From: Amycolatopsis rubida
GTDB taxonomy: Bacteria; Actinomycetota; Actinomycetes; Mycobacteriales; Pseudonocardiaceae
DNA: 64,000 nucleotides
Assembly: GCF_900115345.1 (NCBI RefSeq)
Contig: NZ_FOWC01000007.1
Location: 124,001 to 188,000, forward strand
Direction: 5' to 3'
Shown here: positions 25,871-34,456 of the stretch, piece by piece
Layout: each line of letters starts with the position of its first letter
Position numbering within the stretch: the stretch's first letter is position 1
Notes under the pieces: generated by a model
What the model was told of the DNA's origin: nothing
Databases searched by the model: none
Seen by the model: only the letters and a program-made list of their open reading frames with translations
Made by a program: the position numbers and the translations under genes

Positions 25871-26338
25871 ATGTCCGGTCACACGGACAACGCGATCACC
25901 ATCGACGCGCCCATGGACGTGGTGTGGGAGCTGACCAATGACATCGAGTCCTGGCCTCGGCTGTTCAGCGAGTATGGGTCGGCCCAGGTGCTGGAGCGGC
26001 GCGGCAACACCGTGCGGTTCCGGCTCGCGCTGCACCCCGGCCCCGACGGAAAGGTGTGGAGCTGGGTCTCCGAGCGCGCGGCGGACCCGGCGACTCGCAC
26101 GGTCAGGTCCCAGCGGGTCGAGACCGGGGTCTTCAAATACATGTCGCTGTTCTGGGAGTACGTGCAGCAGCAGGACGGCGTCCTGCTGCGGTTCGTGCAG
26201 GACTTCGAGATGAAGCCCGACGCGCCGCTGGACGACGCCGGCATGACCGACCGGCTCAACACCAACACCGCGGCGCAGCTGAAGCTGATCAAGTCCAAGG
26301 TCGAGGCCGCCGCGACGACCTCGCCGGGCCGGGCCTGA
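25871..26338 (+). CDS. Polyketide aromatase/cyclase, monodomain START-like fold
   Basis: Protein of 155 residues: ITIDAPMDVVWELTNDIESWPRLF at the N-terminus and a long C-terminal helix. This is the WhiE-ORFVI/TcmN-N type aromatase, a helix-grip fold that closes and aromatises the first ring, usually C9-C14 in long chains. A single domain of this size is the form found with pentangular polyphenols and spore pigments. ATG follows GGAGGAAGGGGAG, one base after the CLF stop. Confidence 0.92.
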   Translation: MSGHTDNAITIDAPMDVVWELTNDIESWPRLFSEYGSAQVLERRGNTVRFRLALHPGPDGKVWSWVSERAADPATRTVRSQRVETGVFKYMSLFWEYVQQQDGVLLRFVQDFEMKPDAPLDDAGMTDRLNTNTAAQLKLIKSKVEAAATTSPGRA

Positions 26339-26352
26339 CGCCGGTGCCCGTG

Positions 26353-26811
26353 ATGCCGCCCGACATCGTCCTGCCGCTGGTGCTGCTGCTCAACGGGCTC
26401 GCCGCCGGGGTGCTCGTGGGTGCGAACCTTGGCGCCTACCCGCTGATGGTCGGGCAGCCCGCCGAGCGGTACGTCGAGGTGCACGCGTTTCTCGCCACCC
26501 GTTACGACCCGTTCATGCCGATCTGCCTGATCGGGACCGTCCTCGGCGACGTGCTGCTGGCCGCCCTCGGCGCGGCAGCGTGGCCGCGGGGGCTGCTGGC
26601 GGCTGCCGCTGTGCTGGCGGCAGCCGCGGTGGTCGTCTCGGTCACCAGGAACGTGCCGATCAACAAGTGGGTGCGGTCGGCCGACCCGGACCGGCTGCCC
26701 GACGACTGGCAGCGGCGGCGGCGGGCCTGGGGCGTGTGGAACCGCACCAGGGGCCTGCTGGTCGTGCTGGCGCTGCTGGCCAACTGCGCGGCGACCGCGC
26801 TGCTGCTCTGA
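26353..26811 (+). CDS. DUF1772/anthrone-oxygenase-like membrane protein (copy 3)
   Basis: Protein of about 152 residues, four hydrophobic helices, with the family motif RNVPINKWV and a C-terminal W-N-R region. It is more distant from copies 1 and 2, lacking their HQLxGR sequence. GTG 26344 or 26350 are other possible starts; none has a good ribosome site, so translation may depend on coupling with the aromatase. Being inside the CLF/aromatase/ketoreductase operon suggests an early role on the freshly cyclised polyketide. Confidence 0.75.
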   Translation: MPPDIVLPLVLLLNGLAAGVLVGANLGAYPLMVGQPAERYVEVHAFLATRYDPFMPICLIGTVLGDVLLAALGAAAWPRGLLAAAAVLAAAAVVVSVTRNVPINKWVRSADPDRLPDDWQRRRRAWGVWNRTRGLLVVLALLANCAATALLL

Positions 26812-26844
26812 GCCTGGAGTAAACCGTCCTATGTGGAGGATTGA

Positions 26845-27597
26845 ATGGATCTCGACCTGAAGGGGCGCAAGGCGCTCGTCACCGGCGGCAGCCGGGGCGT
26901 GGGCAGAGGCGTGGTGCTCGCGCTGGCGCGGGCCGGCGTCGACGTCTTCACCTGCTACCACGAGGACAGCGAGGCGGCCGCGTCGCTGGAGCGCGAGCTC
27001 AAGGACGCCGGCGGCACTCACCGCGTCGTCAAGAGGGATCTGGCGCGCCCGGCGGACGCGGCATCGCTGGTCGCCGAGTGCGCCGACACATTCGGGAAGC
27101 TCGACCTGGTGGTGAACAACGCGGGCGCGATCAGCCATGTGCCCTACGCCGAGCTGCCGGTGGAGGAATGGCAGAGAATCGTCGACACCAACCTGACCGC
27201 GCCCGCACTCGTGATCCGGCACGCGCTTCCGCTGCTGGGGGAAGGGGCGTCGGTGATCAGCATCGGGTCCAAGTCCTCCGAGGTCGGCATCCCGCTGCGT
27301 GCCCACTACACGGCCACCAAGGCCGCGCTGCGCGGCTTGTCCCGGTCCCTGGCCAAGGAGTTCGGCGGCCGCGGAATCCGGTTCAACGTGCTGGCACTCG
27401 GCGTTATCGAGACCGAGGAACTGCGGGCCCGGCCCGCCGAACAGCGGGAGAAGCTTGCCGCGATGTACCGAGCCAAGACCGCGCTGGGCAGGCTGGGCAC
27501 GCCGGAGGAGGTCGCGGGCGCGGTGCTGTGGCTCGCCAGCGACCTTTCCCGGTACGTGACCGGCGCGACGATCCACGTGGACGGGGGGATCTCCTGA
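26845..27597 (+). CDS. Polyketide ketoreductase, SDR family
   Basis: SDR of 250 residues with VTGGSRGVGRG, NNAGA and the full Ser-Tyr-Lys site (GSKSSEV, HYTATKAAL), ending in IHVDGGIS. Its place directly behind CLF, aromatase and DUF1772 protein, with GGAGG before the start, makes it the best candidate for the reductase acting on the growing or finished chain, such as the C-19 type reduction in pradimicin-like pathways. Related to the SDR at 1680, which may act at a different carbonyl. The stop overlaps the next start (TGATG). Confidence 0.88.
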   Translation: MDLDLKGRKALVTGGSRGVGRGVVLALARAGVDVFTCYHEDSEAAASLERELKDAGGTHRVVKRDLARPADAASLVAECADTFGKLDLVVNNAGAISHVPYAELPVEEWQRIVDTNLTAPALVIRHALPLLGEGASVISIGSKSSEVGIPLRAHYTATKAALRGLSRSLAKEFGGRGIRFNVLALGVIETEELRARPAEQREKLAAMYRAKTALGRLGTPEEVAGAVLWLASDLSRYVTGATIHVDGGIS

Positions 27598-27950
27598 TGG
27601 CCTCGGCCGAACCCTTCCGCGTGCTGCTGCGCATGCAGGTGAAACGGGGCTGTGAAGAGCAGTTCGAGAAGACCTGGCTGGACGTCGGCGACGCTGTGAC
27701 GTCGCATCCGGCGTGCCTCGGCCAGTGGTTGTCGCGGTCCCGGGACGAGGACTCGGTCTACTACATCATCAGCGACTGGGCAGACGAACCGCGCTTCCGC
27801 GAGTTCGAGACCAGCGAAAGGCACCGACGGCACCGCGAACAGCTGCACCCGTACCGCTCCGGCGGGTCGATGGCGACCATGACCGTGGTCGCGCACCTGC
27901 CGGGTTCCGCGACGGCGACCACGCACCGCGAGTGGGAGGCCGCGCGGTGA
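27597..27950 (+). CDS. ABM-domain protein (monooxygenase or cyclase), copy 1
   Basis: Protein of 117 residues with an antibiotic-biosynthesis-monooxygenase-type dimeric alpha/beta barrel: FRVLLRMQVKRGCEEQFEKTW, then WLSRSRDEDSVYYIISDWAD and SERHRRHREQ. Members are cofactor-free quinone-forming oxygenases (ActVA-Orf6, TcmH) or ring cyclases. Coupled to the ketoreductase (TGATG) and to the next ABM gene (GTGA), implying the two are made together and may form a heteromer. Confidence 0.8.
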   Translation: MASAEPFRVLLRMQVKRGCEEQFEKTWLDVGDAVTSHPACLGQWLSRSRDEDSVYYIISDWADEPRFREFETSERHRRHREQLHPYRSGGSMATMTVVAHLPGSATATTHREWEAAR

Positions 27951-28249
27951 GCGGCGAGGTGCGGGTGCTGGTCTACCAGTCGGCGCAGGACATCTCGCTC
28001 GTCCACGACGCCTACCACCACGTGAGCAAGCGGCTGATGGGGGTGCCCGGGCTCGTCGGCAACGAACTGCTCGGGTCGATCACCGACCCGACCGGTTTCG
28101 TCGTGCTGAGCCGGTGGTCCGGCATGGACGCGTTCCGGGAGTGGGAACAGGGGCCCGCGCACCGCGACACGACAGCCCCGCTGCGGCCGTACCGCGATCA
28201 GCGTCTGCCTGCCTCCTTCGGCGTGTACCAGGTCGTCGCGGACTACTAG
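27947..28249 (+). CDS. ABM-domain protein (monooxygenase or cyclase), copy 2
   Basis: Protein of 100 residues with the ABM fold: VRVLVYQSAQDISLVHDAY, LVGNELLGSI and FVVLSRWSGMDAFREWEQ. GTG overlaps the previous stop. Homologues with this LLGS-FVVxSRW pattern occur in pentangular pathways next to a second ABM protein. It may oxidise an anthrone-type ring or guide a late cyclisation; sequence cannot separate the two. Confidence 0.8.
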   Translation: MSGEVRVLVYQSAQDISLVHDAYHHVSKRLMGVPGLVGNELLGSITDPTGFVVLSRWSGMDAFREWEQGPAHRDTTAPLRPYRDQRLPASFGVYQVVADY

Positions 28250-28268
28250 GCACGGTCCGGAGGAAGCG

Positions 28269-28460
28269 GTGAGTTCGTCAGAGGAAGGGCAGGAGAGGCC
28301 GCGCAACGCGTGGACGAAGACCGGCAGGTTCGTGTTCGAGAGCTTCGCTTGGCTCGGCATCGGCATGGGCGGGATCGTCCTGCCGCCGGAAGACTGCCTG
28401 TTGCGCACCGACCGCGAGAGGAAGACCGATGACCGACACCTCCCAGACCCGCGTCCGTGA
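28269..28460 (+). CDS. Small protein of unknown function
   Basis: Possible protein of 63 residues beginning at GTG with GGAGGAAG at good spacing. It has a charged N-terminus, a hydrophobic Gly-rich middle (FVFESFAWLGIGMGGIVLPP region) and a charged C-terminus that overlaps the start of the carboxylase gene by 32 bases. I do not recognise a family. Tight position between the ABM genes and the carboxylase and the strong ribosome site support a real gene. Confidence 0.5.
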   Translation: MSSSEEGQERPRNAWTKTGRFVFESFAWLGIGMGGIVLPPEDCLLRTDRERKTDDRHLPDPRP

Positions 28461-30144
28461 CCCCGAGCGGATCTCCTCCCGGGCCGCTGACTGGCTGGCG
28501 TGCGGGGGCTGCCGGGCGCTGTTGTACCGCAAGAGGTTCGAGCGGGTGGCCAAGGTGTGCCCGTACTGCGGGTGGCACGACCGGCTGACGGCGGACGAGC
28601 GGGTGGATCTGCTGCTGGACGACGGGTCGGCCGAACCGGTCACGCCCGCGCCCACCGTGCACGACCCGCTGCGCTTCTCCGACCTCGCGCCGTACCCGGC
28701 CCGGCTGGCTGCCGCGCGGGCGAAGACCGGACTGCCGGACGCCGTCCGGGTCGTGCGCGGCACCGTCTACGGGCATCGGGTCGTCGTCGCGGCGATGGAC
28801 TTCCGCTTCCTCGGCGGCAGCCTCGGAGTCGCGGCGGGCGAGGCGATCACCGCAGCCGCCGAGGAAGCGCTCGCCGGGCGTCTGCCGCTGCTGCTCGTCA
28901 CCGCGTCCGGAGGAGCCCGGATGCAGGAAGGCGTGCTGTCGCTGATGCAGATGGCGAAGACCAGCAACGCCATGGCGAGGCTCGACGAGGCAGGGCTGCT
29001 GACCATCACGCTGGTCACCGATCCCACCTACGGCGGGGTCGCGGCCTCCTTCGCCAGCCTGTCCGACGTGGTGCTGGCCGAGCCCGGGGCCAGGATGGGC
29101 TTCGCGGGCCCCAGAGTGATCGAGCAGACGCTGGGCCAAACGTTGCCGAAGGGCTTCCAGACCGCGGAGTTCCTCGTGGAGCACGGACTCGCGGATGCCG
29201 TGCCTCCGCGCGAGGAGCTGCGGCCGGTGGTGGCACACCTGCTGGCCGCGGCGAGCCGTCCGGCCGCGAAACCGGCCGAGTGCACGGCGGACGCGGTGGT
29301 CCGGGACACAGTGCGCGTGCGCAGAGCACCTGCCGCGCAGACGATTTCCCTGGCGCGGCACCGGGATCGCCCGACCACTTTGGACCATATCGGTCGGTGG
29401 GTCGACGATTTCGTCGAGCTGCACGGGGATCGCGTCGGCGGGGACTGCGCGGCGACCGTGTGCGGCGTCGGCGTGCTCGACGGGCAGCCCGTGGTCGTGA
29501 TCGGCCACCAGAAAGGGCACAGCACGAACGATCTGGTGCAGCGGAACTTCGGCATGCCTTCGCCCGCCGGGTACCGCAAGGCCGCCAGGACCATGCGGCT
29601 GGCCGCCAAACTCGGGATCCCCGTGGTCACGCTCGTGGACACTCCCGGCGCCCATCCCGGCATGGACGCGGAGGAGAACGGCCAGGCGCTCGCCATCGCC
29701 GAATGCCTGCGCACCATGGGTTCCCTGCCCGTCCCGATCGTGTGCGTGATCACCGGCGAGGGCGGCAGCGGCGGCGCGCTCGCCTTCGCGGTCGCGGACC
29801 GGGTGCTTTCGAGTGCGAACGCGGTCTACTCGGTGATCAGCCCCGAGGGCTGCGCTGCGATTTTGTGGAATGACCCCGGTGCGACCGGCACTGCCGCGGA
29901 TGCCCTGCGGCTCGACGCCGGATCCCTGTTGGAACTCGGCGTGGTCGACGGCGTAGTCGCCGAACCGCCGGGAGGAGCGCACACGGCGCCAGACGCTGCG
30001 AGCGACCTGGTGCGCGACGCCGTGGTGGGCGCGCTGCGCGAACTGCGCGGGCAGACCGGGGAACAGCTCCTGCGCGACAGGCGCGCCCGATTCCGCCGGT
30101 ACGGCGTGCTGGGCGGTGTCGAGGAGAAGGGGGTTCCGGCGTGA
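28429..30144 (+). CDS. accDA: Acetyl-CoA carboxylase carboxyltransferase, fused beta-alpha (AccD-AccA)
   Basis: Protein of 571 residues. The N-terminal half is the beta subunit with the zinc ribbon CGGCRALLYRK and VCPYCGW and the acyl-CoA site TASGGARMQEG; the C-terminal half is the alpha subunit with GHQKGHSTNDLVQRNFG, LVDTPGAHPG and TGEGGSGGALA. The fused form is common in actinomycete polyketide clusters. It moves the carboxyl group from biotin to acetyl-CoA, making malonyl-CoA for the PKS. Start has GAGGAAG. Works with the next two genes. Confidence 0.93.
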   Translation: MTDTSQTRVRDPERISSRAADWLACGGCRALLYRKRFERVAKVCPYCGWHDRLTADERVDLLLDDGSAEPVTPAPTVHDPLRFSDLAPYPARLAAARAKTGLPDAVRVVRGTVYGHRVVVAAMDFRFLGGSLGVAAGEAITAAAEEALAGRLPLLLVTASGGARMQEGVLSLMQMAKTSNAMARLDEAGLLTITLVTDPTYGGVAASFASLSDVVLAEPGARMGFAGPRVIEQTLGQTLPKGFQTAEFLVEHGLADAVPPREELRPVVAHLLAAASRPAAKPAECTADAVVRDTVRVRRAPAAQTISLARHRDRPTTLDHIGRWVDDFVELHGDRVGGDCAATVCGVGVLDGQPVVVIGHQKGHSTNDLVQRNFGMPSPAGYRKAARTMRLAAKLGIPVVTLVDTPGAHPGMDAEENGQALAIAECLRTMGSLPVPIVCVITGEGGSGGALAFAVADRVLSSANAVYSVISPEGCAAILWNDPGATGTAADALRLDAGSLLELGVVDGVVAEPPGGAHTAPDAASDLVRDAVVGALRELRGQTGEQLLRDRRARFRRYGVLGGVEEKGVPA

Positions 30145-30632
30145 CCGACACTGGTTCAGTCGACGCCGCAGTGGCCGAGCTCGGCGCACAAGCGGCGCTG
30201 GAGACGCTGGTGCGCTCGGTGGTCGACATCGCGGGCGCTGCACCGCAGCCGCCGAGCCGGGTGAGCGTGCGGTTCGGCTGCGCAAGTGTGGAAGTCGAGT
30301 GGCCGCAAGGGAAACCGGTGGTCACAGGCGGGGACGAGAATCCGCCGCCGACGGTTTCGCCGCAGCCGGCCGCCGCCGACGATCGGCGCGCCGTGCGGGC
30401 ACCGCTCGTCGGCACCTTCTACCGCACACCTGGACCAGGCGAGTCGCCATTCGTGGAGGTCGGCGACCTCGTGGCGGCCGGACAGCAGGTGGCGATCATC
30501 GAGGCGATGAAGCTGATGAACATCGTCGAGGCGGACACGTCGGGCCGGGTGGTCGAGGTGCTCGTCGCCGACGCGGAACCGGTGGACTTCGACCAGCCGC
30601 TGTTCCTCCTTGCTCCGGCGGAGGGACGATGA
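30141..30632 (+). CDS. accB: Biotin carboxyl carrier protein of acetyl-CoA carboxylase
   Basis: Protein of 163 residues. A variable N-terminal part with a Pro-rich linker is followed by the biotinyl domain APLVGTFYRTPGPGE and the biotinylation site EAMKLMN about residue 128. The GTG start overlaps the AccDA stop (GTGA) and its stop overlaps the AccC start. It carries carboxybiotin between the carboxylase and transferase. Confidence 0.94.
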   Translation: MTDTGSVDAAVAELGAQAALETLVRSVVDIAGAAPQPPSRVSVRFGCASVEVEWPQGKPVVTGGDENPPPTVSPQPAAADDRRAVRAPLVGTFYRTPGPGESPFVEVGDLVAAGQQVAIIEAMKLMNIVEADTSGRVVEVLVADAEPVDFDQPLFLLAPAEGR

Positions 30633-31984
30633 CCGGCTTCGACACGGTCCTCGTCGCGAACAGGGGCGAGATCGCTCTGCGCGTGGTGCGGACCTGTCGT
30701 GAGATGGCCATCCGCAGTGTGGTGGCCTACTCGACGGCCGACCGCGACTCGGCCGCCGTGCGCGCGGCCGACGCGTCGGTGCAGATCGGACCGGCCGCGC
30801 CGCAACGCAGCTACAACTACGCGCCCGCGGTCATCGAGGCGGCGCTGCGTACCGGCGCGCAAGCGGTGCACCCCGGCTATGGCTTCCTGTCGGAGGACCC
30901 CGACTTCGCCGAGATCTGCGCACGCAACGGGCTGGTGTTCGTCGGACCGGCGCCGGAGGTCATGGCGCGGCTGTCGGACAAGGCGCTGGCGCGCACGATG
31001 ATGGCGGAGGCGGGGCTGCCGGTACTGCCGGGCACCGGCCAGCCTGTCACGGGTCGCGCCGAGGTCGTCGCCGCGGCACGCCGGATCGGGCTGCCGTTGA
31101 TCATCAAGGCGGCGGCGGGCGGCGGCGGCCGGGGCATGACAGTGGTCCGACGGCCGGACCAGCTCCTGTCCGCCTACCGCTCGACGCGCGCGGCGGCACG
31201 GATCGGGTTCGGCGACGACCGGGTCTATCTGGAGCGGTATTGGGAGCGAGCCCGGCACGTGGAGGTCCAGGTGCTGGCTGACGGGCACGGGTCTGTGGTG
31301 CACCTGGGCGAGCGCGACTGCTCGGTGCAGCGGCGCAGGCAAAAGCTCGTCGAGGAGAGCCCGGCTCCGGGGCTGCGGCCCGACGTGGCGCGGCGCCTGG
31401 CGGAGTACGCGGTCGCCGGGGCCCGTTCGGCCGGCTACACCGGCGCCGGCACGTTCGAATTCCTGGTCGACGGCGACGAGGTGGCGTTCATCGAGGTCAA
31501 CTGCCGTATCCAGGTCGAACATCCGGTGACGGAGGCGCGCACGGGGATCGACATCGTGCGCGAGCAGTTGACGATCGCCGCGGGAGCGCCGCTTTCGGTA
31601 CGGCAGGAGGACGTCCGGCCCAGCGGGGTGGCCGTGGAGTGCCGTGTCAACGCGGAGGACCCGGACCGCGACTTCGCGCCGTGCCCCGGCAGGCTGGACG
31701 AGTTCGTGCCGCCCGCCGGGCCGTTCGTGCGCGTCGACACGGGAGTGCACCAGGGGTGGCGGGTGCCCTCGGAGTACGACTCCTTGCTCGCCAAGGTGAT
31801 CGTCTGGGCTCCGGACCGTGCGGGCGCGCTGGCCAGAATGGACAGTGCCCTGCGGGAGTTCCGGGTGAGCGGGCCCGGCGTGCACACCACAGTGTCGCTG
31901 TTGCGGCGAGTGCTCGCCGATCCGGAGTTCCGCGCCGCCCGGCACACGACGTCGCTCCTCGATCCGGTGCGGGACGAGGGCTGA
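30629..31984 (+). CDS. accC: Biotin carboxylase subunit of acetyl-CoA carboxylase
   Basis: Protein of 451 residues, the standard bacterial length. N-terminal VLVANRGEIALRVVRTCRE, HPGYGFLSE, the ATP-grasp glycine loop AAAGGGGRGM, and EVNCRIQVEHPVTE with the bicarbonate and metal ligands are all present. It carboxylates biotin on AccB with ATP and bicarbonate. Placed inside the cluster, the three genes give a dedicated malonyl-CoA supply. Confidence 0.95.
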   Translation: MTGFDTVLVANRGEIALRVVRTCREMAIRSVVAYSTADRDSAAVRAADASVQIGPAAPQRSYNYAPAVIEAALRTGAQAVHPGYGFLSEDPDFAEICARNGLVFVGPAPEVMARLSDKALARTMMAEAGLPVLPGTGQPVTGRAEVVAAARRIGLPLIIKAAAGGGGRGMTVVRRPDQLLSAYRSTRAAARIGFGDDRVYLERYWERARHVEVQVLADGHGSVVHLGERDCSVQRRRQKLVEESPAPGLRPDVARRLAEYAVAGARSAGYTGAGTFEFLVDGDEVAFIEVNCRIQVEHPVTEARTGIDIVREQLTIAAGAPLSVRQEDVRPSGVAVECRVNAEDPDRDFAPCPGRLDEFVPPAGPFVRVDTGVHQGWRVPSEYDSLLAKVIVWAPDRAGALARMDSALREFRVSGPGVHTTVSLLRRVLADPEFRAARHTTSLLDPVRDEG

Positions 31985-31997
31985 AGGGAGTTTCGCC

Positions 31998-33266
31998 GTG
32001 CCTCGGTTCCTGCTCAGCACCATGCCCGCACTCGGGTCCGCCGCGCTGGGCCACGTCCTCGCGGGGGCGCTCGTGGAGCGCGGTCACGAAGTGGTGTGGC
32101 ACACGGGGAAGGAACACGAGTCTCTGGCGGCGGAGGCGGGCGCCCGCTTCTCGCCGTTCGACCGGACACTGTCCTATGCGGGCCTCCCGCCCGCGCCGGA
32201 TCCAGGCGAACGCGGGTTCGCCGCCGTGAGCACGATGATGCGGCGCCTGCTGGTGGACCGGGCACCGGGGCAGGTCGCCGACTACGAGACGATCCTGTCC
32301 TGGTTCGACGCCGACGTGCTGATCACCGACGGGCACTGCCTCGGCGCACGGCTGACCCACGAGCGCGGCGGTCCGAGGTGGGCGGTGCTCAACGAAACGG
32401 CGCTCATCGGCATCAGCCCCGAGGACCCGCCGCACGGATTGGGCGGTCTTCCGCCGGCCACTCTCGCGGGCCGTCTCCGCAACCGTGCCAGGACCTTCGC
32501 CACACGGCGGATCGCTCTGCGGTCGCTGCAGGCGGCGTACCGGGACTGCCGTGCGGGGATGGGGTTGCCGCCGGGCCGCAGCACCGTTTTCGACGCGCTC
32601 GTGTCGCCGTACCTGCACATGCAGCCGACGTGCCCGGTCTTCGAGTACTCGCGACGAAGGCTGCCCCCGCAGCTGCACTTCACCGGGCCGCTGCAACCTG
32701 GCGTGCCGTCGGACTTCATGCCGCCGCCGTGGTGGGACGAGCTGCGCCACAGCCGTCCCGTGGTGCACGTGACGCAGGGGACGAACGGCTCGGATCCGGA
32801 GGAGCTGGTGTGGCCGGCCGTGCGCGCGCTCGCGGAGCGGGCGGGACTGGTCGTCGTCACGATGCCCGGCCTCGAACCGGACGTGCGGTTGCCGGAGAAC
32901 GTTCGCGTCGCGCCGTATCTGCCGTATCAGGCCGTTCTGCCGCATGCCGACGTCATGGTCACCAGCGGCGGCTACAGCGGCGCCCAGCTCGCGCTGGCCA
33001 ACGGGGTCCCGATGGTTGTGGCGGGCTCGCGCGGCGACCATCCCGAGGTGGGGGCCCGGATCGCGTGGGCGGGCGCGGGAATCTGGCTCGACGGTTCCCG
33101 CCCGGCTCCGGACCGGTTGGCCGCCGCCGTGGACGAGGTCCTCAGCGACCCCCGCTACCGCGAGAACGCGGTCCGCTTGCAGGCGCATTTCCAGGCGGCC
33201 GACGGCCCGGCGACCGCCGCGGCGCTGCTGGAGCGACTGGCCCGCGGCGGTGCGCCGGTGCGATGA
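31998..33266 (+). CDS. Glycosyltransferase, MGT/OleD-like (GT1)
   Basis: Protein of 422 residues, longer than the other three and of a different subgroup. It opens with FLLSTMPALGSAALGHVLAGALVERGH and has VTQGTNGSD in the linker region, typical of macroside/UGT-like enzymes; the donor-site motif reads TSGGYSGAQLAL rather than the usual HGGxGT, so the His is replaced by Thr. It transfers a sugar to the aglycone or chain. GTG follows AGGGAG. Ends two bases from the convergent methyltransferase gene. Confidence 0.88.
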   Translation: MPRFLLSTMPALGSAALGHVLAGALVERGHEVVWHTGKEHESLAAEAGARFSPFDRTLSYAGLPPAPDPGERGFAAVSTMMRRLLVDRAPGQVADYETILSWFDADVLITDGHCLGARLTHERGGPRWAVLNETALIGISPEDPPHGLGGLPPATLAGRLRNRARTFATRRIALRSLQAAYRDCRAGMGLPPGRSTVFDALVSPYLHMQPTCPVFEYSRRRLPPQLHFTGPLQPGVPSDFMPPPWWDELRHSRPVVHVTQGTNGSDPEELVWPAVRALAERAGLVVVTMPGLEPDVRLPENVRVAPYLPYQAVLPHADVMVTSGGYSGAQLALANGVPMVVAGSRGDHPEVGARIAWAGAGIWLDGSRPAPDRLAAAVDEVLSDPRYRENAVRLQAHFQAADGPATAAALLERLARGGAPVR

Positions 33267-33267
33267 G

Positions 33268-34302
33268 TCAGTTGTCCTTGCGCGCCACCACGATCGTGAC
33301 GTCGTGGCCGAGGGAGCGGTGGGACACGTCCGCGAAACCTGAGTCCTGCAACCACTTCCGGCAGTCTTCCAGGCGGTAGCCGGCACCGTGCGGCGTCATG
33401 AGCTGGAGGTTGAGGCTGCGCAGCAGGTTGCGCAAGTAGCTCTCCTCTCCGGGAACCAGGACCGGATCCCAGATCAGGAACGCGCCGCCGGGCCGGACGG
33501 CGGAGTGGGCGTTGCGGATCACCGTTTTCCGCTGGTCGTCGGTCCAGTCGACCAGGCAGTGGCCGATCATGACCACGTCCGCCTCCGGCAGCGGTCCGGT
33601 GAAGAAGTCGCCCTCCTGGAACGACACCGCGCCCGCGGTGCCGAGCCTTGCCATGTGCTCGTCGAAGACCGGCCGCAGCGGGGGCAGGTCCAGTACCGTC
33701 GCGCTCAGGTGCGGGTGCGCCCGCACGAGACCGGCGACCGTGTTGCCCCGGCACCCGCCGAGTTCGAGCACCGTCTTGACCGAGCTCCAGTCGAAGGTCT
33801 CCGCGAGCGCCGGGATAAGCGGACGGCTGGAGCTCTCGGCCATGCCGACGAAGTCGTCGCGCTTGTCGTCGTCCGCGTAGAGCTGTTCGAACATGGCTGA
33901 GCCGGAGAACGTGGCCGCCTGTGCCTCGCCCGTGCGCAAGCCTTCAGCGAGTCTTCCCCACGCCGGGTACATGACCGCGTCGGCCGCGTGCAGGAAGCCG
34001 CCGAGGTAGCCTTCCTGGCCGGGGACCAGGTACTGTCGCGCCGCCGGGCTGGCGCGGTATCTGCCGCCGACGAGCTCCAGCAGGCCCAGTTCGGTCAGCG
34101 CCCGCAGGAAATGCGTCGTGCCGCGCGGATGCAGAGCGAGCCGGTCGCGGAGGTCCGCTTCGCCGGCGGGCTCCTCGGCCAGCGCCCGGAAAAGCCCGAG
34201 TTCGAGGCCGGTGAGCACCAGTTTGGCGCGCTGGAAGGACATCGCCAGGTCCATCAGCGCTCCTGCGCCCCGCGGGGCCGTGTTCTCGATGGGTGTCGTC
34301 AT
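33268..34302 (-). CDS. O-methyltransferase-family protein lacking the usual catalytic His
   Basis: Protein of 344 residues. SAM site VLELGGCRGNTVAGL about residue 180, then GHCLVDWTDDQ where active members normally have LHDW: the His is Val. It belongs with the protein at 10263. In this family loss of the His is known in DnrK and in the hydroxylase RdmB, so methyl transfer by proximity or a non-methyl reaction is possible. ATG has AGAGGACGG. Divergent from the P450 at 34457. Confidence 0.83.
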   Translation of the reverse strand: MTTPIENTAPRGAGALMDLAMSFQRAKLVLTGLELGLFRALAEEPAGEADLRDRLALHPRGTTHFLRALTELGLLELVGGRYRASPAARQYLVPGQEGYLGGFLHAADAVMYPAWGRLAEGLRTGEAQAATFSGSAMFEQLYADDDKRDDFVGMAESSSRPLIPALAETFDWSSVKTVLELGGCRGNTVAGLVRAHPHLSATVLDLPPLRPVFDEHMARLGTAGAVSFQEGDFFTGPLPEADVVMIGHCLVDWTDDQRKTVIRNAHSAVRPGGAFLIWDPVLVPGEESYLRNLLRSLNLQLMTPHGAGYRLEDCRKWLQDSGFADVSHRSLGHDVTIVVARKDN

Positions 34303-34456
34303 GCCCGTCCTCTCTTTCGTCCTCCGGACCGGTGACGGACTACCAGTGTCTCCTCGCAAACCTCTGGGGCCGCGCCTTATGCGCCCTCGACCCGGCTGCG
34401 GGCGTCGCCGTGCAGGCTTGCCGGACCTGAGCTGCCGCGTTCGGTTGGAGGAGGCG

